The position numbers and the translations under genes are program-made. Below, piece by piece: positions 30,747 to 40,494 of a stretch of DNA of 64,000 bases. The notes under the pieces are model-generated. The model made no database searches. It saw only the letters and a program-made list of their open reading frames with translations, and had not been told where the DNA came from. Source of the DNA: Brettanomyces bruxellensis. Taxonomy: Eukaryota > Ascomycota > Pichiomycetes > Pichiales > Pichiaceae. The stretch spans positions 1,741,001-1,805,000 of the forward strand of contig NC_054690.1 of assembly GCF_011074885.1 (NCBI RefSeq). The letters are read 5' to 3'. The stretch's first letter is position 1, and the number at the start of each line of letters is the position of its first letter.

Positions 30747-32438
30747 CTATTTCAGCCGATTTGCCTGCTGCAATATCGCACCCACCTTGTTGTGGATTCG
30801 CTTTCCAAACGAGGCAAAGCGTATTTCCGGAAGTAAAGGTGCCAATTCCCGCGCAAAACGCAACTTATATTCTGCAGAAGACACTTCCATGGCCGTCTGC
30901 ACTACATAGTTGCCGTATTGGTCCCGGATAAGCACCGGAAGAACATCCGGAAGCAAGATTTCGTCAAGAAGCCGACTGACAAACTGCGAAAAAACACGAT
31001 ATGAGCGAATCCGAAGACACTTCTCGACCACATTGGACGAAAACTTCTGGCAGGAGAGCTGGCGCACGCAGGGCGCAACCGTTGCCAAGAGCTGCGCATT
31101 TAGGCTGTCGATCTCCATGCTTGCCAGATACTGCACCACGTAATTCGCATACTGGTCTTCCATGAGCGCCAGGCTGTGCTGGACAATCTGCGCACCCAGC
31201 TGCTCGATTTGCTGCATGTTGCATTTGTTCAAAAGTTTTTGCAAAACACAGCATCCGTGTTTGTGGGTCGAGACGGGGACTATGTTTGCGGAAATCTGGT
31301 CGACGATGAACTGGAGGTCCGAGTCGCGGAAGCGCTGGACGCACTTCTGGATCACGTGATTGCCGTTGAGGTCGCCGATAAGCGCCACCACGTACGGCGC
31401 CAGGTATCGCTTGAGCAGCATGCGCTGCTTACGCGTGCTGATGCGCTCGATCAGTTTCTGCAGTGCGCGCGTTCCGTGCTGGTCCACCGCAACTGCACAT
31501 AGCGCAGGCCCGGCGCTTATCAGCACCGCATCCAGCTGCTCCACCGTGCAGCAGCCCATCACTTTCTGCATTAGGTAGTTTCCAAATGGATCCATCATGA
31601 GCTCCGCCGCATGCGCGCACACGGGGCCGAAGATCTGCGCAAAGTTGTCCGCAGTGCCCTCATCAAGCTTGCGCTGGAGGTACCTGCACCCGCACTGGTC
31701 GCGCGCAAGCTCTAGCACGTTCATCTCGGCGATCTTTGGCTGTTTTTCTTTGTTTTTCTGTCCAGTAATGCTCATCTGCTCGAACTTTGGTGTGAGCACC
31801 GACAAGAAATCGTCCTCAAGCGCACCCTTTGGCGCCCCCTCACTGCGCGCTTGCGGAAACGAGAACAGCCGCCTGCGCGAGGGTCCCACCTCCACGCCCT
31901 GACCAGACTGAAACTGTGGTATGGACGTCAGCGATGGATGCCTGTTTCTGGACTGTAGCGCAGCGAATGCGGCCGCCGAACCGTCTGGCAAGGAGAGCGC
32001 AGACGAGTGGCGCTTGTATGCGGCCGAGCCGCTCGAGTAGCGCTGGTATGGGGTGGCGGGCAGCGAGCCGCCGCGGCCGGAAAAAGTGAACGAACCCGCT
32101 TTCGGGGATGCGGAAGAGACGGATGCGCTGTAGTTGCGCGGGAAGTAGTGAGCAGCGCGACCTCCGTCCAGCGCCGAGTCCATGCCGTTAAGGATGTAGT
32201 CGTCGGAAAAATTCACCGCGGGGGCCGCCCCGCAGGGCACGTCTTCGGAAAAGCTCGCGCGCGGAGTTCGCCCGGTGAGTGTCGTAACAGAACTGGATGC
32301 GGATGTCACCGGAAAAAGTGAGGACGCCAGCGACGAGGCCGCCGAGCTCTGCTGCCTGCGGTGCGCAAACAGGCCGCATGCGACCGCCTCGTTTGTGAAC
32401 GAGTATGCGGGGTTCTCCTCTACGTCGTCAAATTCAAA
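30747..32438 (-). CDS. PUF4: Pumilio/PUF RNA-binding protein, PUF4-like; first exon not located
   Basis: 563 codons lie in the last exon. The C-terminal ~340 residues form the eight-repeat PUF domain with recognisable units: DQCGCRYLQRKLDE, D-P-F-G-N-Y-L-M-Q-K, D-Q-H-G-T-R-A-L-Q-K, L-N-G-N-H-V-I-Q-K-C-V-Q-R, HKHGCCVLQKLLN, D-Q-Y-A-N-Y-V-V-Q-Y, K-F-S-S-N-V-V-E-K and D-Q-Y-G-N-Y-V-V-Q. The order and spacing fit Puf4 better than Puf3. These bind UGUA elements in 3' UTRs and recruit deadenylase. The N-terminal ~220 residues are disordered. No ATG opens the frame; a TACTAAC (32455-32461) and acceptor ATACAG place an intron end at 32439, so exon 1 lies upstream. Confidence 0.85.
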   Translation of the reverse strand, partial: FEFDDVEENPAYSFTNEAVACGLFAHRRQQSSAASSLASSLFPVTSASSSVTTLTGRTPRASFSEDVPCGAAPAVNFSDDYILNGMDSALDGGRAAHYFPRNYSASVSSASPKAGSFTFSGRGGSLPATPYQRYSSGSAAYKRHSSALSLPDGSAAAFAALQSRNRHPSLTSIPQFQSGQGVEVGPSRRRLFSFPQARSEGAPKGALEDDFLSVLTPKFEQMSITGQKNKEKQPKIAEMNVLELARDQCGCRYLQRKLDEGTADNFAQIFGPVCAHAAELMMDPFGNYLMQKVMGCCTVEQLDAVLISAGPALCAVAVDQHGTRALQKLIERISTRKQRMLLKRYLAPYVVALIGDLNGNHVIQKCVQRFRDSDLQFIVDQISANIVPVSTHKHGCCVLQKLLNKCNMQQIEQLGAQIVQHSLALMEDQYANYVVQYLASMEIDSLNAQLLATVAPCVRQLSCQKFSSNVVEKCLRIRSYRVFSQFVSRLLDEILLPDVLPVLIRDQYGNYVVQTAMEVSSAEYKLRFARELAPLLPEIRFASFGKRIHNKVGAILQQANRLK

Positions 32439-33892
32439 CTGTATTGTGTATTTAGTTAGTAACCTTATTCGGAAATTTGTGGGTTGTGGGGCAAAAAAGC
32501 CAAAAAAAAAAATTTGTGGTTGGGGCGGCAAAAAAATACGGGCTGTTATTTCCGGCTGATCTGCTTGAATGTGTTCGATTATTCGCTAATCAAAAATTGA
32601 TCTCAATTCTGATCTCCGGTTGATGGTGTGCGAAAAGTGGTGATATATTTCAATTTGCATTGCATATCCGATTGATCCCACTTCTGTCTCAAACCCGGAT
32701 TCACTCATGTGGTGATTCCGTTCTGTTTCGTTCCTCGATATTGCAGTATTGCATGATTTTTGTAGGCACTAATTGAAATGTCATTAAAAGAGGTCACGAG
32801 ATGAAATGTAACCAGTTGAAATGTCACTGATTAAACTGTCATTACTCAAGATCACTAATTGAATTGCCATTCATCGAAATCACTAATGAATCGCCATTCA
32901 TCGAAATCACTGCTCAAATTTTTGCCAATCATCACACCTAATCTTTGCGGCCATCTTTGTAACCAATTGCCAATTCTGTTCCAATATGTTGCCATATGCC
33001 GATATCAGCACCGGATTTGTCCAGTTTCTTGCCACATTTCAATAATTCACGAATTCCGCTTCCAAATCATATCTCTCCCTACATTATTATGCCTCATAAC
33101 CAGTTGTAGTTTGTCACCTTGCCGGATAATGCCAGTACAGCCCTCCCAGCATCCCTATAGTCTTTCTTGTATTATACTAACCATTTGTGTGCGGTGTTCT
33201 TTACCGTCTCGAATCTCAGATGTGTAAGTTGATCTGCCTGCTTTTAAACGGATCTTCTAAATTTGTTCACGAACAAGAAAACTGTAGCTCTTTTATACTC
33301 CTGCAAGAAAAGTGAAATAAAAAAATGCAGGTTTCGGATCGGAGTAGATGATGCTAAGAAATTGAATAAGAAAGAAAAAGAACAAGAACAAGAACAAGTT
33401 ACGATTGTTTGCTTTGTTGGCTGTGTTGCTCGTCGATTGTACAGAAATAGTAGCAGTTATTTGAAGCACGGAATGCGTGGCAGTGCAGAAAAGTGAAGGT
33501 ACGAGGCGGAAATTAAAGGAGGCACATTCAGGCATGAGGCAGTCGGAGTTGAGATGCAACTACTGTATATATATATATATCCATGTGAGTATATATATAT
33601 TTGTGTGCGAAAATGCAAATTAAAAAAACTAATATGTGCAATTGCAATTTGTATGCATCTATCAGGAATTGCACTCAACAATAAAACGGCAACCCGTGAT
33701 AATCAATATTATTAAATTATACCAACTAGCTGAGCTGCTCTCTACTGTACTGCTACGCTCTGCTGGAATTAATTTCCTCACAAACTGGTGCGAGTGCAGA
33801 TATCGGCAACTTAATTTTTTGACAAGCTCCGAAAATCCCATATTCCTCTTTTCTTCTTCTCGCTCCGCTCCCTCTTTATCGCACTAACCACT
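32439..33892. other. Region upstream of the PUF gene: intron end plus non-coding DNA
   Basis: Contains the 3' part of the PUF intron (branch point 32455-32461). A phase-0 first exon should lie here, but I found no convincing ATG plus GTRAGY-type donor. A direct repeat GCCATTCATCGAAATCACT stands at about 32866 and 32893. TA-dinucleotide runs occur at about 33567-33600. No gene recognised. Confidence 0.4.
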
Positions 33893-34288
33893 TCTAGACC
33901 ATCGCTGGCGGCTTCGCAATCTCTCAACTCTGCGCACGCTCTGCGCGCTCTGCCGCACTGCACTGCCCGGACTGCGCACCCAATTCTCACTGTGTAAATC
34001 TCAAAAAGCTAGCATGCTTTTTTTTTTGCTGATCTATTGTTCCATCTCGTGTTGCGCCGACCCCACTGGACTCCCGGCATTATGTCTGCATCTTGTTCAC
34101 TACACGCAGAGCGCATTTCCCAACCTCCCTTAGATCTTCCATGGTACCCCAAAGATAATCCGAGAGGGGGTGGAATCGCGCAGGCCGCTGAGCAACTTTG
34201 GGCGCTCTGGCGCACATGCTTACCCTAGCTGTACCCGGTTTCCTTTTCACACCCCGCACCATTTAGTTATCCCATCCCGTCTTTTTTT
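33893..34288. other. GC-rich island in AT-rich spacer, possible structured RNA
   Basis: A roughly 370-bp stretch clearly richer in GC than its surroundings, without a convincing reading frame. It holds CTGCGC repeats (33930-33980) and an imperfect 20-bp hairpin: 34120-34139 pairs with 34154-34173 (15 of 20 positions paired, 14-nt loop). Further short pairings (GAGC/GCTC, GCGC/GCGC) follow to 34212. A T7 run at about 34282-34288 could terminate a plus-strand Pol III transcript. I could not match it to RNase P, MRP, SRP, telomerase or spliceosomal RNAs. Confidence 0.25.
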
Positions 34289-35265
34289 CGCTTAGAAGCC
34301 GGCTCCAAATCTACAGCCAGATAATAAATAAAGTAATTAATTTTTGTTCTCCCATGCTGCTCCCTGCCTTCCAATTGGCTCACATTCTGAATTTGCTTCG
34401 GGTTTGAGATCTAATTGTACTAGTTTGAAAATATCGCCAGCATTGCTAACTGTTGCCCTTCCATTTTTTGCGCTGGTGAATTTGCCGAACTAAAAAATTC
34501 ATTGTTGGAGTATTCTTGGGACTTTTTGGCTTCCCTTTTTTCACTGCCTTTCCCACTGTTCGGCAAGCTTGCCTTATCTTACCACTGCTAATGGGCTTCT
34601 TCCGTTATTATTTGTTCTACTTTTTACTGTTTTATTGGTGGCATGGCATCTCGATTTGAAACTGGAGTAAGCCGTAAAGCTGATCAAGTGCTAAGAGTAA
34701 GAGTGAAGTGAAATCAAAGTGAAATCAAATGGATTATCCAATGGTGTATTTCTACTGACACTGTATATTCTTTCTCCACTTCTAGTTTTATTGGCTGTTA
34801 GTATATTGTTGCCACAAAAGACAGGATGCAGGTTTTTACGGATGTATGTGCACACATTCAAGCATAGATCTTTATCAATATGATTGTCTTTGATCTTATA
34901 CTATTCTTACCAAATGTAACGATCGACTCTTATCTTTATCAATGTGATGATCTACTCTTTAGCTAATCTTCATCAATGTAATGATCTAATCTTCAATTAC
35001 CGTTTACCAAGTATGAAGATCGAATCTTCAACTACTCTCGCTTTTGCTCGACTATCTTCTTTTGGTCTCAAACTGTCTAAATCATCAACTCATTCGCCAG
35101 CAAGTGCTTAAATCTAGCATTAGTCCTAGTACATTCTATAAAAATTGGTGTGTGTCCAACTCATGCATCTCTTTTACGTAAATTTCGTCAAACATATTGT
35201 CAAAATCTGACAAACTTTCACAAACTTTCACAGACTTTCGGCCAAGCTAATCAGAGTAATGCCGA
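34289..35265. other. AT-rich spacer downstream of FCY1
   Basis: No gene seen. About 34870-35030 holds degenerate ~45-bp repeats of TCAATGTGATGATCTACTCT type. A TACTAAC on the minus strand (about 34797-34803) with a downstream ATACAG resembles an intron end, but no coding exon joins it. Confidence 0.4.
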
Positions 35266-35915
35266 TTACTCGCCAATATCCTCATTCCAGACCTCTGGCT
35301 TCTCCTTAATAAACCTATCCATGAGATTTTTGCACTCTTTGTTATGCACATTCACAACTTCCACTCCATTACTCTCAAGCCACTTCTCTGCACCAACAAA
35401 CGTCTCGTTTTCTCCAAGAACAATTCTTGGAATCTTGAACAACAACGCTGCACCACTGCACATAGAGCATGGAGACAAAGTGGTGTAAAGCTGTATCAAA
35501 TATGGTTCTGTGGTTAGTACACACAGTTCAAAAGCATGACTTCAACAAAAATGCTTCATGTTGTTCTTCCGCATCTCTTAATATACTTACCGTGCATTTC
35601 TTGTAAACAGAAGCAGGCAATCTTCCGGCATTCTCAAAACATGATGTTTCACCATGAAGAGTGGCAGATGACTTCTGAACACGCATATTGTGGCCACGAC
35701 CAATCACCTTTCCCTCCTCGGTAAGCAGACATGCTCCAATAGGGACACCTCCTTCCTCGAATCCTAAAAAAAAGCCAAATCGGCAAGCTTAATGTTAGTA
35801 ATGCTGTTTTATTTTGGGGCACAAGTTAAATATTTGGCACTTAAACACTTCACAGCCTACCCTTTTTGGCCTCCTCGAAGGCAACCTGCATTCCTAATTT
35901 GTCATCAAATGTCAT
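35266..35915 (-). CDS. FCY1: Cytosine deaminase with two introns
   Basis: Zinc enzyme of pyrimidine salvage that converts cytosine to uracil; it is also what makes yeasts sensitive to 5-fluorocytosine. Three exons: 35861-35915, 35591-35763 and 35266-35490, giving 150 aa. Intron 1 (35764-35860) has the unusual donor GTAGGC with branch TACTAAC; intron 2 (35491-35590) has GTAAGT and TACTAAC. The spliced protein reads G-G-V-P-I-G-A-C-L, G-R-G-H-N-M-R, L-H-G-E (zinc His and catalytic Glu), TLYTTLSPCSMCSGA (two zinc Cys) and ends W-N-E-D-I-G-E, matching S. cerevisiae Fcy1 (158 aa) throughout. A CTG codon sits at a conserved Leu. Confidence 0.96.
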
Positions 35916-37128
35916 AATTTCGATTCTGTAGTCCTAAATATGTGTGATTTGTATATTCAGCCAGATGCTTTTCAAAGTATGGGTGCCGAAAGATAGCAGA
36001 AAGGTGAAATTTAAATTTTTATCACCGTTGAATTTTCACCTCGCTCCTTATCTTTTTTCGATTTACCTGCTGCACTTTCCAAGATGGGCGGTAGGTCACG
36101 TGACCGCTAATTCGAGGGACTTTACCTATTCATGTACTAGTTTAAGCGTATGTATGATTAACTAATAGGAGAATAAATTGTTTAGCTAATGCGATTCCGG
36201 AAAGTTCTTGAAAATGTGTAATTTTGCCAATATATAGTTGGCTAATTGAGTTCATTGCATTGTGACAGCTTTTTATGCTGTGGATGATGGTTGTTAAATG
36301 TTGCAATGTTGGCTATAAAATTGTTATTTCAGCTATTTACTTTACATACATTTTAATCATTGTCGTTTAAACTATTTCCGTCAATTTATTTACCTTCGTT
36401 AAATTGTTAATTCCCAATTGTCATTAAATTATTCGGCAGAGAAGGTGGTTTTTATTTCAATCTTTAGATAATGCTCACCTTCTCAAATTTTGTGAATTTT
36501 TGATGCATGACTTTCGCACGATTAATATATGCATTAACACACACAAATTGTGGATATTATTTTATTTGTTAATCAACGACATCAAGCCTTCGATGGGTAT
36601 AGCTCCAACTTTTGGTTAAAATGGTATTATTACTTACATTACCTGCATAACTTGTTCTGCTATAAATGCAGTCTGACCGACTTGCATCAAAAACATAGCA
36701 CATCCGTACACCAAACAAGAGGATTATCCGATCCAGCCACCCCTTTGGATTATGTGCGGCACGAATGACGAGCTCGAAAAAGTAAAAAAAAAACAGATGT
36801 GAATTGGAATAGGAATAATAATTTAAACCTGTTCGCACGAGTTTCAGTTTGAGATGAGTTGAAGAAGAGGAAACAAATATATATAAACGAAGGGAGAATA
36901 TTCCAGAGAAAGGCCACAGGTTGATATTATAGAATTGACCGGCTTTTTGGTGGATAAAACATTTACTTAGAGAATATCTGCGTTGTTGCACAATTGGAAT
37001 TAGCAGTGCAAGAATTTAGCATACCGCAATTAGACCAATTACTACATTTGACACACGGCTAGAAAGACAAGAGGCAGTACAGGCCGAGAGCAGAGCAGGC
37101 AGTGTTGATAAATTTACAACCTATAGAC
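35916..37128. other. Divergent intergenic region FCY1/SLA1
   Basis: 1.2 kb, AT-rich. Nothing recognised apart from short A/T runs. Small open frames on both strands (36550-36991) look random. Confidence 0.4.
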
Positions 37129-40100
37129 ATGACATCGAAATTTTTGGGTGTTTATACAGCCTTGTATGACTATGATGCCCAAACGGAGGAGGAACTAAGC
37201 ATTAAGCAGGATGATATCCTTTATTTACTGGAGAAATCGGAGACGGACGACTGGTGGAAGGTGAAAAAGCGTGTTTTGGATGCGGATGTGGCCGAGCCGG
37301 TTGGTTTGGTCCCTTCTACGTACATCGAGCCAACAAAAGTCCAGTCTAAAGCAACTGCAATGTATGATTACGACAAGCAGACAGATGAGGAGCTTTCTTT
37401 TAAAGAAGGGACCCTTTTTGATGTTTACGACACATCGGATGGCAACTGGACGTTGGTTGGGACAAGTGGGGGTGCGGAGTTTGGATTTGTTCCTGCCAAT
37501 TATATTGAAATTGGTGATTCGGGGGCTGCAAGTGGAGAGATGCAGAATTTGAACGTTTATGGGTCGACGTCGGCATTAGGGAAGTTTCCAAAGCCACCTC
37601 AAAGAGTAGAGAGAGATGAAGCAGGCAGTGAGGAAGGAAGTGAAGGAGTTGGAAGAAATGAGGAAGGAAGTGAAGGAGTTGGAAGAAATGAGGAAAGAAA
37701 TGAAGAGAGTGAAGGAAATCGAAGAAATGAAGAAAGTAAAAGAGATCAGAGGAATCAAAGAAATGAAGGAGATGAAAGAGATCAGAGAGATCAAAGAAAT
37801 ACAGAAACAGCAAGTGCTGCGGAGAGCGAGGATGAGGCACCGGCAATGCCACGGAGACCGCAGAATGGGCGCGGTGTGGCAGGCGGCGAGAGTCAGCCAC
37901 CAGAGGAGGAGGAGGCCCCTCAAATGCCGCGGAGGCCCGACTCGTCGCCCTCGGAGGAATTCTACAAGGACGAGTTTTTCACGTGGAAGGTGTACGAGAT
38001 CGAGGGCAAGAAAAAACGCGAGGCGGTGCTCGAGATAGGCGACTCGCAGGTGTTTATTACGCCGGAGGGCTCGTCGAGCCCCCGCAGCTGGACGGTCCGC
38101 GATTTGACAAACTACAACAACGAGAAAAAACACGTTTTTCTTGATTTCAAGAACCCCGCAGCCTCGTACGAATTGCACGCGGGCAGCAAAGACGCGGCAA
38201 ATGCCATTGTGTCGATTTTGGCCGACATGAAGGGCCTAACGTCAATGTCGGCGCTGAAGGACATCGAGGAGGCATCGAAGCCGTCGCACCGGCCGCAGGG
38301 GAAAATCCTGTACGATTTTTCGGCGGCGTCGCCCGATGAGTTAACGTGCTACGAGGGCGACTTGGTGTACATTGTGAATGACCGGAAGTCCAAGGAGTGG
38401 TGGATGGTGGAGAATATTGCCACGGGGAAAAAGGGAGTTGTTCCCTCGAACTATATTAAGGTCGTGGGAGGCGAAGAGGCGGGCGGGGGATCGTGGAGGA
38501 AGCTGTTCGGGCGAAAGGGGAAATCCGCGACGTCGGGTTCGTCGCAGGGCCCGAGAAAGAACCGAAAAAATTCCGCGCGGGGCGAGGAGGCGTCCGCGGC
38601 CGCGGCCGCTGCAGCGCAGGAGAACGCCGCCCAGGAGAAGGCTGTGCAGGCGCGAGAGGCGCGTCTGGAGCGCGAGCGCCAGGAGTTGGCGCGTGAGAGG
38701 CGGCGCCAGGACCGCCGTGCCCGCGAGTTGAAGACGTACGAGGAGCGGCAGCGCGTGCGGTTGGCGGACGAACGGGAGCGTGAGCGCGCAAAGCGCCCGC
38801 ACCACGGCAAGCGCGACCTGTCGAAACCAAACCCGCACAGGGTGCGCACCTGGATCGACCGCACCGGCGCTTTCAAAGTCGAGGCCGAATTTCTTGGTGT
38901 TCAGGATGGAAAGATCCACTTACACAAGATAAATGGTGTCAAGATTGCCGTTGCCGCCCAGAAATTGTCCGTTGAGGATTTGGAGTATGTTGAACGGCTT
39001 ATGGGAGTTTCTTTGGATCGGTATAAGGTGGAAAACAAGAAAGACCGCAAGGACAAGAAGGACAAGAAGGAAAAGGAGGAGAAAGAGGTTACAGGCGGTG
39101 CAGAAAGTGCAGGCAAGAAACATCCAAAGGATCAACCGGACAAAGAGTCGCCTGTCAGTGAGAAATCTTACGAGTACTGGTTCAACTTCTTTTTGGCATG
39201 TGGAGTAGATGCGAATATGTGCGAGCAGTATTCGCGGACGTTTGCACGCGAGCAGATGGATGATTCTGTGCTTGAGGATATCACACAGCCTCTTCTGCGC
39301 ACTCTCGGGTTAAAGGAAGGGGACGTTTTGAAGGTCATGAGGCACTTGGACGACAAATTCGATCGGAGAAAGAGCCAGCAGCATTCCGGCGGTTCGCAAG
39401 CCGGAGGAACGCAGGCCGGCGGGTTGTTCAGCGGTTCCGACGGCAGCTTGAAGGACAATTCTGGCAACCCCGAGGGTAAGTCCGAAGGCAGGCCGCAAGA
39501 TTCCGAAAAGCCAAAAACTTCAGGAAGCAAGTTTGAGGACGAGGCATGGGCCATAAGGCCGGCATCGCGTGCCGGCGGAGAGGAGGAGAAGCCGGCGGCC
39601 CAGCCGCAGGCCCAGTTGACGGGCTCGATCCAGGACTTGCTAGATCTCAAGCCGATGGAACCTACCAAGAAGCCGCAGGCCCAGCCAGCGGAACAACCAA
39701 GCGTTCCTGCGGCAACTCCTGTGCCCGTCAGGCCCGTCACTACGACAAACGCTGCACCGGTGCAGCCTGTTGCCGCCCAGCCGACTGCGTCCTCTGTTCG
39801 AGTCCCGCTCTCGGCAATGCCGACTGGTTTTGTGCCAATATCGATGATTCCTGCCTTGACTGGTCAGCAGACCGGTTTTTTGCCCGTTACAACTTTTGGC
39901 CAACAGCCAACTGGTGTTCTTCCTCTTCCGCAGACCACGTTTGGACAGCCACCAGCCACATTGGTGAAGCTCCAGCCGACGGGTGTTACGATTCAGAAAA
40001 CTGGGCCAATGCAGACAGGATTTCAGTCTATGCCAACAGGATTTCAGTCTATGCCAACAGGATTTCAACCTATACAAACAGGAATTCAGCCTATGCAAAC

Positions 40101-40494
40101 TCAACCAATACAAACGGGATTTCAGCCTATGCAAACAGGATTCCAACCAATGCAGACTCAACCAATGCAAACAGGATTCCAACCAATTCAAGCTCAGCCT
40201 ATGCAAACAGGATTTCAACCAATGCAAACTCAGCCTATGCAGATGCCTCAGACTTCATTCCAGCAACCCCAAACTTCATTTCAGCAACCGCAAACCTCAT
40301 TTGGTGTTAACCAGCTCACTGGAATGATGGCAAGCACATCTTTAGCATCTCAACAAGCCCAGCAGTCAAATCAGCCTCTTATGGCCCAACCTACAGGTCT
40401 AGGTTTTGGAAATGGCCCCCAACTGCCTGCTCAGAAAACTGGTAGACAGGCAAATCTTGCAAATGCCACTCCAGACAATCCGTTTGGATTCTAA
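37129..40494 (+). CDS. SLA1: Endocytic actin-patch adaptor Sla1
   Basis: 1121 aa from the ATG at 37129. Cortical patch scaffold linking cargo and clathrin to actin assembly. Order of domains: SH3-1 (about 5-68, A-L-Y-D-Y-D), SH3-2 (about 72-130, A-M-Y-D-Y-D), an acidic Glu/Arg-repeat linker, SH3-3 (about 388-447, I-L-Y-D-F-S), a basic Ala/Arg helix, SHD1 (about 573-630, R-T-W-I-D-R-T-G-A-F-K-V-E-A-E-F, which binds NPFxD cargo signals), SHD2/SAM-like (about 680-745) and a C-terminal region of P-M-Q-T-G-F-Q repeats (about 960-1045). The QxTG repeats are the known targets of Ark1/Prk1 kinases. It ends N-P-F-G-F. S. cerevisiae Sla1 is 1244 aa. Confidence 0.96.
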   Translation: MTSKFLGVYTALYDYDAQTEEELSIKQDDILYLLEKSETDDWWKVKKRVLDADVAEPVGLVPSTYIEPTKVQSKATAMYDYDKQTDEELSFKEGTLFDVYDTSDGNWTLVGTSGGAEFGFVPANYIEIGDSGAASGEMQNLNVYGSTSALGKFPKPPQRVERDEAGSEEGSEGVGRNEEGSEGVGRNEERNEESEGNRRNEESKRDQRNQRNEGDERDQRDQRNTETASAAESEDEAPAMPRRPQNGRGVAGGESQPPEEEEAPQMPRRPDSSPSEEFYKDEFFTWKVYEIEGKKKREAVLEIGDSQVFITPEGSSSPRSWTVRDLTNYNNEKKHVFLDFKNPAASYELHAGSKDAANAIVSILADMKGLTSMSALKDIEEASKPSHRPQGKILYDFSAASPDELTCYEGDLVYIVNDRKSKEWWMVENIATGKKGVVPSNYIKVVGGEEAGGGSWRKLFGRKGKSATSGSSQGPRKNRKNSARGEEASAAAAAAAQENAAQEKAVQAREARLERERQELARERRRQDRRARELKTYEERQRVRLADERERERAKRPHHGKRDLSKPNPHRVRTWIDRTGAFKVEAEFLGVQDGKIHLHKINGVKIAVAAQKLSVEDLEYVERLMGVSLDRYKVENKKDRKDKKDKKEKEEKEVTGGAESAGKKHPKDQPDKESPVSEKSYEYWFNFFLACGVDANMCEQYSRTFAREQMDDSVLEDITQPLLRTLGLKEGDVLKVMRHLDDKFDRRKSQQHSGGSQAGGTQAGGLFSGSDGSLKDNSGNPEGKSEGRPQDSEKPKTSGSKFEDEAWAIRPASRAGGEEEKPAAQPQAQLTGSIQDLLDLKPMEPTKKPQAQPAEQPSVPAATPVPVRPVTTTNAAPVQPVAAQPTASSVRVPLSAMPTGFVPISMIPALTGQQTGFLPVTTFGQQPTGVLPLPQTTFGQPPATLVKLQPTGVTIQKTGPMQTGFQSMPTGFQSMPTGFQPIQTGIQPMQTQPIQTGFQPMQTGFQPMQTQPMQTGFQPIQAQPMQTGFQPMQTQPMQMPQTSFQQPQTSFQQPQTSFGVNQLTGMMASTSLASQQAQQSNQPLMAQPTGLGFGNGPQLPAQKTGRQANLANATPDNPFGF

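Noticed and set aside
34009..34262. Short open frames on both strands in the GC-rich island
   Set aside because: They overlap one another in several frames with no family features; GC-rich DNA has few stops by chance.
34760..34908. Possible intron (GTAAGA donor, TACTAAC, ATACAG) on the minus strand
   Set aside because: The flanking DNA is degenerate repeat with stops and no ATG exon, so there is no gene for it.
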